Notes: generated by a model from the letters alone, not told the origin. Counted from the first letter of the stretch, positions 1-5,503 are shown. The stretch is DNA of 5,503 nucleotides from Pseudomonadota bacterium (GCA_021823635.1 JAKANT010000151.1:1-5503); one strand, 5' to 3'. Translations and numbers: made by a program.

Positions 1-418
1 GCGCGAGCTTGCCGGCGCCGATCACGAGCAGCTCGCTCGCGTCGACGCGCGCGAGGTAGCGCGCCGCAAGCGCCGACACGGCCGCGGTCCTGCGCAGCGT
101 CAGCGCCTCGCCGTCGAGCACGGCGCGCAGCTCGCCAGTGGCGCGCTCGAACAGCAGATAAGTCGCGGCCACGGTGGCCGCGCCGCGCTGCGCGGCGGCC
201 GGCATCACGGTCACGAGCTTTACGCCGAGCGCGCCGGCCGCAGCCACGCTTTCGTTACGCCACGCCGGCATCAGCAGCAACAGATCGTCGCCGTCGAGTC
301 GATGCACGTGCCGCAGCGGCACCTCGGCGCCGCGCGCGAACGCGGCCGACAGCGCGTTGGCAAGCGGCGCAAAGGGCAGCGCCGCGTGCACGTCGTGCGC
401 TGCATAGAATCGGACCAT
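1..418 (-). CDS. Ornithine cyclodeaminase / mu-crystallin family protein, N-terminal part (runs off left edge)
   Basis: The 139 residues seen read from ATG at 418 to the window edge; the family is usually about 310-330 residues, so more than half is missing. Members are NAD(P)-dependent: some convert ornithine to proline and ammonia, others reduce cyclic imines such as pyrroline-2-carboxylate. Visible family marks are the N-terminal alpha/beta dimerisation part, the GVKLVTV strand with Lys67, Thr83 and Arg110 of the LRRTAA motif (equivalent, by pattern, to substrate-binding residues of Pseudomonas ornithine cyclodeaminase), and the start of the Rossmann fold, LLVIGAGKLA at 130-139. The ATG is supported by the typical family N-terminus (RFYAAHDVHAALPF). 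No clear Shine-Dalgarno precedes it. It diverges from the FAD oxidoreductase with 24 bp between starts. The family is firm; the substrate cannot be told from this half. Confidence 0.88.
   Translation of the reverse strand, partial: MVRFYAAHDVHAALPFAPLANALSAAFARGAEVPLRHVHRLDGDDLLLLMPAWRNESVAAAGALGVKLVTVMPAAAQRGAATVAATYLLFERATGELRAVLDGEALTLRRTAAVSALAARYLARVDASELLVIGAGKLA
405..410 (+). promoter_or_regulatory. Possible -10 element for the FAD oxidoreductase
   Basis: TAGAAT matches the sigma-70 -10 consensus at five of six positions. It would start transcription about 26 bases before the GTG start at 443. No convincing -35 lies 16-18 bp upstream, and the element sits inside the first codons of the divergent gene. 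The divergent spacing (24 bp) means any promoter must overlap coding sequence, which is the main reason to consider it. Confidence 0.22.
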
Positions 419-430
419 GCGGTCGATTGT

Positions 431-435
431 AGGAG
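431..435 (+). promoter_or_regulatory. Shine-Dalgarno that sets the GTG start of the FAD oxidoreductase
   Basis: AGGAG lies seven bases before the GTG at 443. This selects that GTG over an ATG at 302, which would add 47 residues with no family character, and over a second GTG at 452, which would leave a 16-base spacer and trim the first beta strand. Confidence 0.75.
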
Positions 436-442
436 CGAGGAC

Positions 443-1603
443 GTGCGCAGCGTGCTGATCGTCGGCGGCGGCGTGATCGGGTCGGCGGCAGCCTTCTTTC
501 TCGCGCGCGATTTCGGCGCCCGCGTCACGGTGCTCGAGCGCGACCCCGCGTATCGAACGGCATCGAGCGCGCGCTCGGCCAGTTCGATCCGGCAGCAGTT
601 CTCGACCGAGGTCAACATCCGGCTCTCGCAGGCGAGCTTCGCGTTCCTGCGCCGCCTCGGCGACGAACTCGCCGTCGGCGCCGAGCGTCCCGACATCGGG
701 CTCACCGAGCGCGGCTACTTGTATCTGGCCACCGCGGCCGGCCGCGCGACGTTGAACGCGAACCACGGCTTGCAGCGGCGCTGCGGCGCCGACGTGGCGC
801 TGCTGTCGCCGGCCGAATTGGGCGCCCGTTTTCCTTGGCTGGCGACGGCCGATCTCGCCGCCGGCAGCCTGGGACTTTCGGGCGAAGGCTGGTTCGACGG
901 CTACGGCTTGCTGCAGGCGTTTCGCCGCAAGGCGATCGCGCTCGGCGCCACCTACATCACTGCGAACGTGCTCGAGGTCGCTTGCCAGGGCGTACGCGCA
1001 CGCGCCTTGACCGACGACGGCCAGCGCTTCGAAGCCGACACGCTGCTGCTGGCCGCCGGCGCATGGAGCGCGCCGCTGGCGCGGCAGCTCGGCTTCGACT
1101 TGCCGGTGGCGGCGCGCAAGCGCGACGTGTTCGCGTTCACCGCGCCGGTGGCGCTGCCGGACTGCCCGCTGGTGATCGATCCGAGCGGCGTCTGGTTTCG
1201 TCCCGAGGGCCGCGGCTACATTGCCGGCGCGCCGCCGCGCGGCGAGGACCGCGACGACGCGCCGCTCGACGACATCGATCACGGCCTGTTCGACGACGTC
1301 ATCTGGCCGAGGCTGGCCGCGCGCGTGCCGGCCTTCGAAGCGTTGCGCACCACCGGCGCCTGGGCGGGCTACTACGAGTTCAACACCTTCGATCAGAACG
1401 GCATCGTCGGCGCGCTGCCCGGCACCGGCAACGCCTTCGTCGCCTGCGGCTTTTCCGGCCACGGCATCCAGCAGGCGCCGGCGGTCGGCCGCGGCATCGC
1501 CGAGCTGATCGCCGCCGGCCGCTACCGCACGCTCGACCTATCGCCGCTTGCGCCGGCGCGCATCGCGCGCGGCGAGCCACTGGTGGAAGCGAACGTCATC
1601 TGA
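443..1603 (+). CDS. FAD-dependent oxidoreductase, DAO family (D-amino acid / sarcosine oxidase-like)
   Basis: The protein has 386 residues from a GTG start, a normal length for single-domain DAO-family flavoenzymes, which oxidise the C-N bond of D-amino or N-substituted amino acids to imines. The N-terminal Rossmann fold shows a beta strand followed by GGGVIG (residues 8-13), and Glu32 in VTVLERD is placed to bind the FAD ribose. Next comes SARSASSIRQQFS (about 42-54), typical of the flavin-contacting loop. The second FAD strand is LLLAAGAWS. Near the C-terminus, AWAGYYEFNTFDQNGIVG and CGFSGHGIQQAPAVGRG are the conserved substrate/FAD closing motifs. The overall pattern is closest to FOXRED1-like or sarcosine oxidase beta-like proteins, recalled rather than searched. 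There is no signal peptide, so it is probably cytoplasmic. Its divergent neighbour is an imine/amino-acid enzyme, which suggests amino acid catabolism; the actual substrate is unknown. Confidence 0.9.
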   Translation: MRSVLIVGGGVIGSAAAFFLARDFGARVTVLERDPAYRTASSARSASSIRQQFSTEVNIRLSQASFAFLRRLGDELAVGAERPDIGLTERGYLYLATAAGRATLNANHGLQRRCGADVALLSPAELGARFPWLATADLAAGSLGLSGEGWFDGYGLLQAFRRKAIALGATYITANVLEVACQGVRARALTDDGQRFEADTLLLAAGAWSAPLARQLGFDLPVAARKRDVFAFTAPVALPDCPLVIDPSGVWFRPEGRGYIAGAPPRGEDRDDAPLDDIDHGLFDDVIWPRLAARVPAFEALRTTGAWAGYYEFNTFDQNGIVGALPGTGNAFVACGFSGHGIQQAPAVGRGIAELIAAGRYRTLDLSPLAPARIARGEPLVEANVI

Positions 1604-1613
1604 GCGGCCCTGC

Positions 1614-1630
1614 CGGGCATTGGCTGCCCG
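1614..1630. terminator. Hairpin between convergent genes, possible bidirectional terminator
   Basis: CGGGCA (1614-1619) and TGCCCG (1625-1630) form a perfect 6-bp stem around the 5-base loop TTGGC. The hairpin starts 10 bases after the stop of the FAD oxidoreductase and lies 39 bases beyond the stop of the convergent Ig-domain gene. Neither strand has a U-tract, so it could be a weak or factor-assisted terminator, or chance in GC-rich DNA. Confidence 0.35.
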
Positions 1631-1669
1631 CCACGATTGCGCTGCGTCAACCGTCGAAACGCGGCGCGC

Positions 1670-2644
1670 TCACCGGCGCCAGACCGAAACGCTCCAGTTG
1701 TCCACGCCCACGCGGTAGCTCACGGCCGGCATCTCCGGGGCCACACGCGCCGCGGTCGCGAATCCGAAGCGAATCGGCGCGCCGCCCGCGCCGAAGTCCG
1801 GGCACGCCTGACCCGCCGCGCAGGCAGGCCCGTCGATCAGCCTGAAGTCGTTCGCGCCCAGACTGAGTTGCGCGCTGGCGCTTGCCCAGAACGTATGGCA
1901 TCCGAAGAAATCCCAGGCGCGATACCGCCGGCCGTCCTGCTCCAAGAGTGGCGCGACGCTCGTCTCGCCAAAACCCGTGTCGATGCAATCGATCTGCGCG
2001 TCGATGGCGTAGATCGGACCCAGGGTCTGCGGGTCGTAGGTCGCCGCAAGCGCCGTGTGCATGACGACGATCGAACTGGGCCCCGCGGTCATCGCGTAGT
2101 CGATGGCGCGATACGCATCGGGGTTGCCGCCGCTATCGACGCGCGAAACGACCGCGCTCGGGCCGTTGACGGACGGCTCGGACCGGCTCTCGCTGCTCCA
2201 CTCGGCCGGTGCAAACTCGCCGTCGCGATAGACAACCGGCGGGAAACGTGACACCTGCAAGGTCGCGGTCGCCGAGGCAGTGCCATTCTCGGCAGTGACC
2301 ACGACGGTGAAACGCGCGCCATCGTCACCGAGCGTCGCCCCCGTCAGCGTGTAAGACGCGCTCGTCGCGCCCGCGATGTCCACACCGTCGCGGCGCCACT
2401 GGTAGCGCACGGGGTGGCGCGCGAAAAGGACCAATGCCTTGAACGTCACGCTGTCGCCTACGCCGACCGTGCGCAGCGCCGGATCGACGCTGACACTGGG
2501 CTCCTGACAGCATTGGCTCGGGTCCACGGCGGGCATGCCGCCCCCGCTGCCGAAGATCGAGACAAGCCCCGCCGACAGGATGGCGAGCAACGATGCCGCG
2601 CGCAGCCAGCGCGCGGTGCGCGACTCACACGACTTCACGTGCAT
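1670..2644 (-). CDS. Exported Ig-like domain protein with C-terminal putative LamG-like domain
   Basis: The protein has 324 residues. A basic N-terminus (RTARWLR) and hydrophobic core (AASLLAILSAGLVSIF, 16-31) form a Sec signal peptide, followed by GSGGG with no lipobox cysteine. Residues about 48-132 form one Ig-like domain: YQWRRDG carries the core Trp83, and DDGARFTVVVTAENG matches the D-x-G-x-Y/F and N-G marks of I-set domains. The usual disulfide cysteines are absent, as is common in bacteria. Residues about 136-324 form a second domain with DGEFAPAEW, GGNPDAYR, SIVVMH, YDPQTLGPIYAID and terminal VDNWSVSVWRR, a layout I associate with LamG/concanavalin-like exported proteins. Cys220/Cys249 and Cys275/Cys281 could form disulfides outside the cytoplasm. 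Its start overlaps the upstream membrane-protein gene by 20 bp, implying co-translation. Binding or adhesion is possible; no function is assigned. Confidence 0.82.
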   Translation of the reverse strand: MHVKSCESRTARWLRAASLLAILSAGLVSIFGSGGGMPAVDPSQCCQEPSVSVDPALRTVGVGDSVTFKALVLFARHPVRYQWRRDGVDIAGATSASYTLTGATLGDDGARFTVVVTAENGTASATATLQVSRFPPVVYRDGEFAPAEWSSESRSEPSVNGPSAVVSRVDSGGNPDAYRAIDYAMTAGPSSIVVMHTALAATYDPQTLGPIYAIDAQIDCIDTGFGETSVAPLLEQDGRRYRAWDFFGCHTFWASASAQLSLGANDFRLIDGPACAAGQACPDFGAGGAPIRFGFATAARVAPEMPAVSYRVGVDNWSVSVWRR

Positions 2645-3212
2645 TTCCCCCTTGATGCCGAACCGACAGGACGACGGCCGCCGCCAGCCCGCCGGCGAGC
2701 GCGGCCATCACGTCGCCGGGGTCGAAGGTGCCGTTCAGCAGATAGCGGCGCACCGGCTGCAGGGCGGGCGCGACGACGGGCGCCGCGTCAATGAAGCGCG
2801 ACACGGCGGCTGCGGCGGCCGGCCACTGCGCACATTCGATGACGACGTTCACCAGCGTCCAAGCGGTGCATATCGCATGAGACACCGCTGCGCGTCGCGT
2901 TCGCAGCGCCGCCACCGTCAGTAGGGCGAAGCCGAACGGGTGCAGAAAGCTCGGCAACCAGTCGCCGATCGCACCGAGGCGGCCGGTGCCGGTCGCCGTC
3001 CCCCACCCAGGCAGCAGCGCCGCGTGCCCGGCGGGACGATCCACCATGTAGACGAACGCGCCGATCGCCAGCGCCAACAGGCCTACGGCCGCCGCGCCCA
3101 GGCATCCGCCCCAGTGAACGGCACCGGCGAGTGCACCGTTGGACCGACCGTGTTCGTCGCGCATCGCGCCTCGATTCGACAGCCGGTGCGCACGCAGCCA
3201 TTTGACGGTCAT
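2625..3212 (-). CDS. VanZ-like integral membrane protein
   Basis: The protein has 195 residues from ATG at 3212. After a basic N-terminal tail of about 27 residues come four predicted membrane segments at roughly 28-56, 89-110, 109-129 and 167-184. VanZ-family marks appear in order: FLHPFGFALL (89-98) resembles the family FxHFxGFxxL helix, VIECAQ (124-129) resembles the E-x-x-Q element, and GTFDPGDVMAALAG (161-174) resembles the closing D-x-x-D-x-x-x-N-x-x-G helix, although the usual Asn is Ala here. VanZ-like proteins are inner-membrane proteins of mostly unknown role; the founding member gives low-level teicoplanin resistance. AAAGG seven bases upstream supports the start. ATG at 3164 (residue 17) is a weaker alternative. 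It overlaps the Ig-domain gene by 20 bp. That it is a membrane protein is firm; the family call is moderate. Confidence 0.68.
   Translation of the reverse strand: MTVKWLRAHRLSNRGAMRDEHGRSNGALAGAVHWGGCLGAAAVGLLALAIGAFVYMVDRPAGHAALLPGWGTATGTGRLGAIGDWLPSFLHPFGFALLTVAALRTRRAAVSHAICTAWTLVNVVIECAQWPAAAAAVSRFIDAAPVVAPALQPVRRYLLNGTFDPGDVMAALAGGLAAAVVLSVRHQGGNAREVV
2647..2653 (-). promoter_or_regulatory. Ribosome binding site of the Ig-domain gene, inside the upstream gene
   Basis: Read on the minus strand, AAGGGGG ends two bases before the ATG at 2644. The spacing is short but the purine run is the only candidate. It lies within the last codons of the VanZ-like gene, so ribosomes ending that gene would pass directly over it. 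Confidence 0.5.
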
Positions 3213-3219
3213 CAAGCAA

Positions 3220-3224
3220 CCTTT
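3220..3224 (-). promoter_or_regulatory. Shine-Dalgarno that sets the start of the VanZ-like gene
   Basis: AAAGG on the minus strand stands seven bases before the ATG at 3212. The reading frame is open upstream as far as 3482, but those 90 codons (rich in Arg, Ala and Ser, with no family similarity I recognise) are probably untranslated. The RBS fixes the start downstream of them. Confidence 0.55.
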
Positions 3225-3418
3225 GCGTCGCGCGCGGCCATCGGCGAAGCTTGGGCTCGACCGCGGAGACGAGGCCACCCTGAGCTGCGGGACCGGTGGC
3301 CTCATGCGCGAGCGCAGACGCGCGTCGACTGCCGCACGACGCGCGCATTGCGACGAGAAACTCGCCCGGCCCTGGAGGGACGAGCGCGACGCCGCCCATT
3401 GGCGGGCCGGTCCCAGAA
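3225..3418. other. Non-coding gap between moaC and the VanZ-like gene
   Basis: About 250 bp separate the moaC stop (3460) from the VanZ-like start (3212). Open frames cross it on both strands, but their translations are rich in Arg and Ala and show no recognisable domain. Besides the inverted repeats listed separately I see no tRNA, no clear promoter and no mobile-element remnant. It is the natural place for a promoter of the VanZ-like/Ig-like pair. Confidence 0.55.
3271..3303. repeat. Perfect 9-bp inverted repeat in the gap upstream of the VanZ-like gene
   Basis: GAGGCCACC (3271-3279) is the exact reverse complement of GGTGGCCTC (3295-3303), with a 15-base loop. It lies 59-91 bases upstream of the VanZ-like ATG, in sequence with no credible gene. 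It could be an operator, a leader-RNA stem or chance. No U-tract follows on either strand. Confidence 0.5.
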
Positions 3419-3447
3419 CGCCGCCGTTTGGCCGGCGGCCGGCGGCG
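3419..3447 (-). terminator. GC-rich hairpin after moaC, possible terminator
   Basis: CGCCGCC (3419-3425) pairs perfectly with GGCGGCG (3441-3447). An alternative shorter-loop pairing uses GGCGGC at 3434-3439. On the minus strand the stem begins about 12 bases after the moaC stop codon, the usual place for a terminator, but it is followed by GTTCTGG rather than a U-run. It would separate moaC from the VanZ-like gene. Confidence 0.38.
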
Positions 3448-3459
3448 CGTGCTGCTTCC

Positions 3460-3966
3460 TTAGCCGTCCCTCGGTAGGTCACCGGCGCCGCCGGCGGCGA
3501 CCCAGTCCCCGCTCTTGCCGCCGTGCTTTTCCAGCAGCCGGACGTCTTCGATCACCATGCCGCGGTCCACGGCCTTGCACATGTCGTAGATCGTCAGCAG
3601 GCCGATCTGCACCGCCGTCAGCGCTTCCATCTCCACGCCGGTCTGGCCGCGCGTCTCCACACGCGCGGTACAGCGCACGGCGCTCGCTGGCTCGTCGAGC
3701 GCGAAATCGACCGCGATGCGGGTGATCGCCAGCGGATGACAGAGCGGGATCAGCTCGCTCGTCTTCTTCGCCGCCTGGATGGCGGCGATGCGGGCCACGC
3801 CGAGCACGTCGCCTTTCTTCGCGCCGCCGTCTCGCACCAGCGCGAAAGTGGCGGGCAACATGCGGATGCGGCCGGCCGCCACCGCGATGCGATGGGTGAC
3901 CGCCTTGTCGCCGACGTCGACCATGTGGGCGGAGCCGCCGGCATCGAAGTGCGTCAACCCGCTCAT
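3460..3966 (-). CDS. moaC: Cyclic pyranopterin monophosphate synthase MoaC
   Basis: MoaC converts the cyclic GTP-derived intermediate made by MoaA (3',8-cyclo-7,8-dihydro-GTP) into cyclic pyranopterin monophosphate, an early cytoplasmic step of molybdenum cofactor synthesis. The 168 residues match the family from end to end: LTHFDAGGSAHMVDVGDKAVT at the start, DGGAKKGDVL with Lys51, ELIPLCHPL with His77, TGVEMEALTAV with Glu112 and Glu114, and YDMCKAVDRGM with Asp128 and Lys131. These fall at the same numbers as the known active-site residues of E. coli MoaC, so the enzyme should be active. The GGKSG motif stands near the C-terminus, followed by a short extra tail (DWVAAGGAGDLPRDG). The ATG at 3966 gives the standard N-terminus, though no Shine-Dalgarno is visible. 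No other moa or moe gene is in the window. It diverges from the M48 peptidase across 83 bp. Confidence 0.97.
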   Translation of the reverse strand: MSGLTHFDAGGSAHMVDVGDKAVTHRIAVAAGRIRMLPATFALVRDGGAKKGDVLGVARIAAIQAAKKTSELIPLCHPLAITRIAVDFALDEPASAVRCTARVETRGQTGVEMEALTAVQIGLLTIYDMCKAVDRGMVIEDVRLLEKHGGKSGDWVAAGGAGDLPRDG

Positions 3967-3993
3967 GTCACATGTGGTCGCAAAGTGAAAGGG

Positions 3994-4026
3994 AACGTTT
4001 ACAGCGCGCGACTATCATACAAACGA
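3994..4026. promoter_or_regulatory. AT-rich divergent promoter candidate between moaC and the M48 peptidase
   Basis: This is the least GC-rich stretch of the 83-bp divergent gap. TATCAT (4013-4018, plus) and TATGAT (4014-4019, minus) are each one mismatch from the sigma-70 -10 box and overlap on opposite strands, so one element could serve both genes. TTTACA (3998-4003, plus) resembles a -35 but is only nine bases from TATCAT, too close to pair with it. Position between divergent genes is the main support. Confidence 0.32.
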
Positions 4027-4049
4027 CCTTTCCCCGTCGCGGCGCATCC

Positions 4050-5503
4050 TTGAACCGAACCCTGCTGCGCTCGATCGCGTTGGCGGCGGCCTGCACGCTG
4101 GGCACGCCGCCCGTGGCGCGCGCACAGGCGCCGCAGATCGAGCTGCCCACGCTGGGCGATGTGGCGGTCGACGACCTGTCGCCGGCCAACGAGCGCAAGC
4201 TCGGCGAGGCGATCATGCGCCAGGCGCTGCGCGATCCCTCCTACCTGCCGGATCCCGACGCCACCGAGTATCTGAACAATCTCGGCTATCAATTGGTGGC
4301 GGCGAGCCGCGCCCGCCACATGGACTTCTCGTTCTTCGTGGTGCGCGACCCGATGCTGAACGCGTTCGCGCTGCCGGGCGGCTTCATCGGCGTACACACG
4401 GGGCTGGTGATCGCGGCGCAAAGCGAGTCCGAACTGGCTGCCGTGCTGGCGCACGAGATCGGCCACGTCGAGCAACGCCACATCGCGCGCATGCTGGCCA
4501 AGAGCCGCGAATCGACCGCGATCGCGATCGGCGCGCTGCTGCTGGCGCTGCTGGCGGCGCGCAGCAATTCGTCCTCGGCCGGGGACCTGACGCAGGCGGC
4601 GATCCTGGGCGGTCAGGCGGCCGCGATCCAGCAGCAGCTCAACTTCTCGCGCGAAGCCGAGCGCGAGGCCGACCGCGTGGGCTTTCAGATCTTGACCGGC
4701 GCCGGCTTCGACGCCGGTGCGATGGTCTCGTTCTTCACCCGCCTGCAGCAGGGCTCGCGCATCTACGAATCGGCCGCACCGGCCTATCTGCGCACGCACC
4801 CGCTGACGGTCGAGCGCATCGGCGACATGCAGAACCGCCTGCGCGAGACGCGCACCCGGCAGCGCGCCGACAGCCTCGAGTTTCTGCTGACGCGCGCCCG
4901 GCTGCGCGTGCTGCAGGACGAGTCGGCGCAGGGGCTGCGCGACGCGCGCAGCTTCTTCGCCGGCCAGCTCGCCAACCGCAGCACACCGTCCGAGGCGGCG
5001 AGCTACTACGGGCTGGCACTGGCCAACCTCAAGCTCGGCGAGGCCAAAGCGGCGCTTGAGCACGCGACCGCCGCGCGCAAGCGCGCCGCCGCCGCTACGC
5101 CGATGCTCGACAAACTCTATGCGCAGGCGCGCTTTGCCGCGGCGGCCACGCCGCAGGAGCGCGAGGCGGCGATCGCGTTCGCGCGCGAGGCCACGGCGCG
5201 CTTTCCGCTGTCGCGCCTGACGGCATTGAACTATGCCGACCTGCTGCAGCAGGCCGACCGCCACGAGGAGGCGATCGCCTACCTGCGCGAGCAGATCGCG
5301 ATCGCGCGCAGCGAGCCCAAGCACTACGAGCTGCTGGCGCGCAGCTATGCGGCGCTGAATCGCCGCACGCTGCAGCATCAGGCGACCGCCGAGCTGTACG
5401 CGCTGCTGGGCGCCACCCCGGCGGCGATCGAGCAGTTGCAACTGGCACGCAAGGCGGCCGACGCCGACTTCTACGTGCTGTCCGAAGTCGACGCCCGCCT
5501 GCG
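4050..5503 (+). CDS. bepA: BepA-like periplasmic M48 metallopeptidase with TPR domain (3' end cut by window edge)
   Basis: In E. coli BepA is a periplasmic zinc protease and chaperone that helps LptD and BAM assembly and degrades stalled outer-membrane proteins. The visible 484 residues start with a signal peptide (LLRSIALAAACTLGTPPVARA, cleavage near 25-27). The zinc site is H135-E-I-G-H139 plus Glu204 and Asp208 in EREAD. His250 in THPL matches the regulatory histidine of E. coli BepA. LNAFALPGGFIGVHTGL is the conserved edge strand, and AIAIGALLLALLAA (157-170) is a hydrophobic helix near the active site. Residues about 315-484 are TPR-like helical repeats. E. coli BepA is 487 residues, so the end is probably close. 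The start is TTG at 4050: no ATG or GTG lies in frame upstream in the gap, and the next ATG (4215) would remove the signal peptide. No Shine-Dalgarno is evident. Cys15 makes a poor lipobox (AAAC), so a lipoprotein is unlikely. Confidence 0.92.
   Translation, partial: MNRTLLRSIALAAACTLGTPPVARAQAPQIELPTLGDVAVDDLSPANERKLGEAIMRQALRDPSYLPDPDATEYLNNLGYQLVAASRARHMDFSFFVVRDPMLNAFALPGGFIGVHTGLVIAAQSESELAAVLAHEIGHVEQRHIARMLAKSRESTAIAIGALLLALLAARSNSSSAGDLTQAAILGGQAAAIQQQLNFSREAEREADRVGFQILTGAGFDAGAMVSFFTRLQQGSRIYESAAPAYLRTHPLTVERIGDMQNRLRETRTRQRADSLEFLLTRARLRVLQDESAQGLRDARSFFAGQLANRSTPSEAASYYGLALANLKLGEAKAALEHATAARKRAAAATPMLDKLYAQARFAAAATPQEREAAIAFAREATARFPLSRLTALNYADLLQQADRHEEAIAYLREQIAIARSEPKHYELLARSYAALNRRTLQHQATAELYALLGATPAAIEQLQLARKAADADFYVLSEVDARL

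Noticed and set aside
302..442. N-terminal extension of the FAD oxidoreductase to the ATG at 302
   Set aside because: It would place 47 residues of non-family sequence before the Rossmann strand and overlap the OCD gene. The GTG at 443 has AGGAG at seven bases.
835..1845. A 336-codon plus-strand frame overlapping the FAD oxidoreductase
   Set aside because: The translation is mostly Arg/Ala/Gly with no motif, and the flavoenzyme frame explains the same bases fully.
3139..3477. A 112-codon plus-strand frame in the gap after moaC
   Set aside because: No recognisable motif, Arg-rich low-complexity translation, and partial overlap with the VanZ-like gene and the end of moaC on the other strand.
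3213..3482. Upstream extension of the VanZ-like protein to 3482
   Set aside because: The extra 90 residues look non-coding, would overlap the end of moaC, and an RBS-preceded ATG exists at 3212.
3998..4018. TTTACA and TATCAT as a complete sigma-70 promoter for the M48 peptidase
   Set aside because: Each box is a good match, but they are only nine bases apart, far from the required 16-18.
4515..4540. Repeated GCGATC units (GCGATCGCGATCGG)
   Set aside because: They encode the Ala-Ile repeats of the hydrophobic helix in the M48 peptidase and are explained by the protein sequence.
3999..5441. A 480-codon open frame antisense to the M48 peptidase
   Set aside because: Its product is rich in Arg, Gln and Ala with no domain and mirrors the codon bias of the real gene, which carries an intact zinc site and signal peptide. 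Long antisense frames are expected at this GC content.

Overview
The window is GC-rich DNA with strong G/C third-position bias. The family content (MoaC beside a BepA-type M48 peptidase, an ornithine cyclodeaminase/mu-crystallin protein, and a Rossmann FAD oxidoreductase) suggests a betaproteobacterium, probably Burkholderiales. That placement is inference from gene content and composition; no rRNA or other taxonomic marker is present.

Layout, left to right. (1) Positions 1-418, minus strand: the N-terminal 139 residues of an ornithine cyclodeaminase/mu-crystallin family enzyme, cut by the window edge. (2) Positions 443-1603, plus strand: a complete DAO-family FAD-dependent oxidoreductase, diverging from (1) across only 24 bp. 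(3) Positions 1604-1669: a convergent gap with a 6-bp-stem hairpin. (4) Positions 1670-2644, minus strand: an exported protein with one Ig-like domain and a C-terminal putative lectin/LamG-like domain. (5) Positions 2625-3212, minus strand: a four-helix membrane protein resembling VanZ, overlapping (4) by 20 bp. (6) Positions 3213-3459: a non-coding gap with two notable inverted repeats. (7) Positions 3460-3966, minus strand: moaC of molybdenum cofactor synthesis. (8) Positions 3967-4049: a divergent intergenic region, locally AT-rich. (9) Position 4050 to the right edge, plus strand: a BepA-like periplasmic M48 metallopeptidase with a TPR tail, nearly complete.

Functional units. The first two genes plausibly form an amino/imino-acid pair: a flavoenzyme that oxidises a secondary or D-amino acid, and a reductase/cyclodeaminase-fold enzyme acting on related cyclic imines. 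The membrane and Ig-domain genes form a translationally overlapping envelope unit of unknown role. MoaC and the BepA-like peptidase are housekeeping genes facing away from each other.

I see no mobile element, CRISPR array, tRNA or rRNA. Most of the window is ordinary; the least explained parts are the VanZ-like/Ig-like pair and the 247-bp gap upstream of it.
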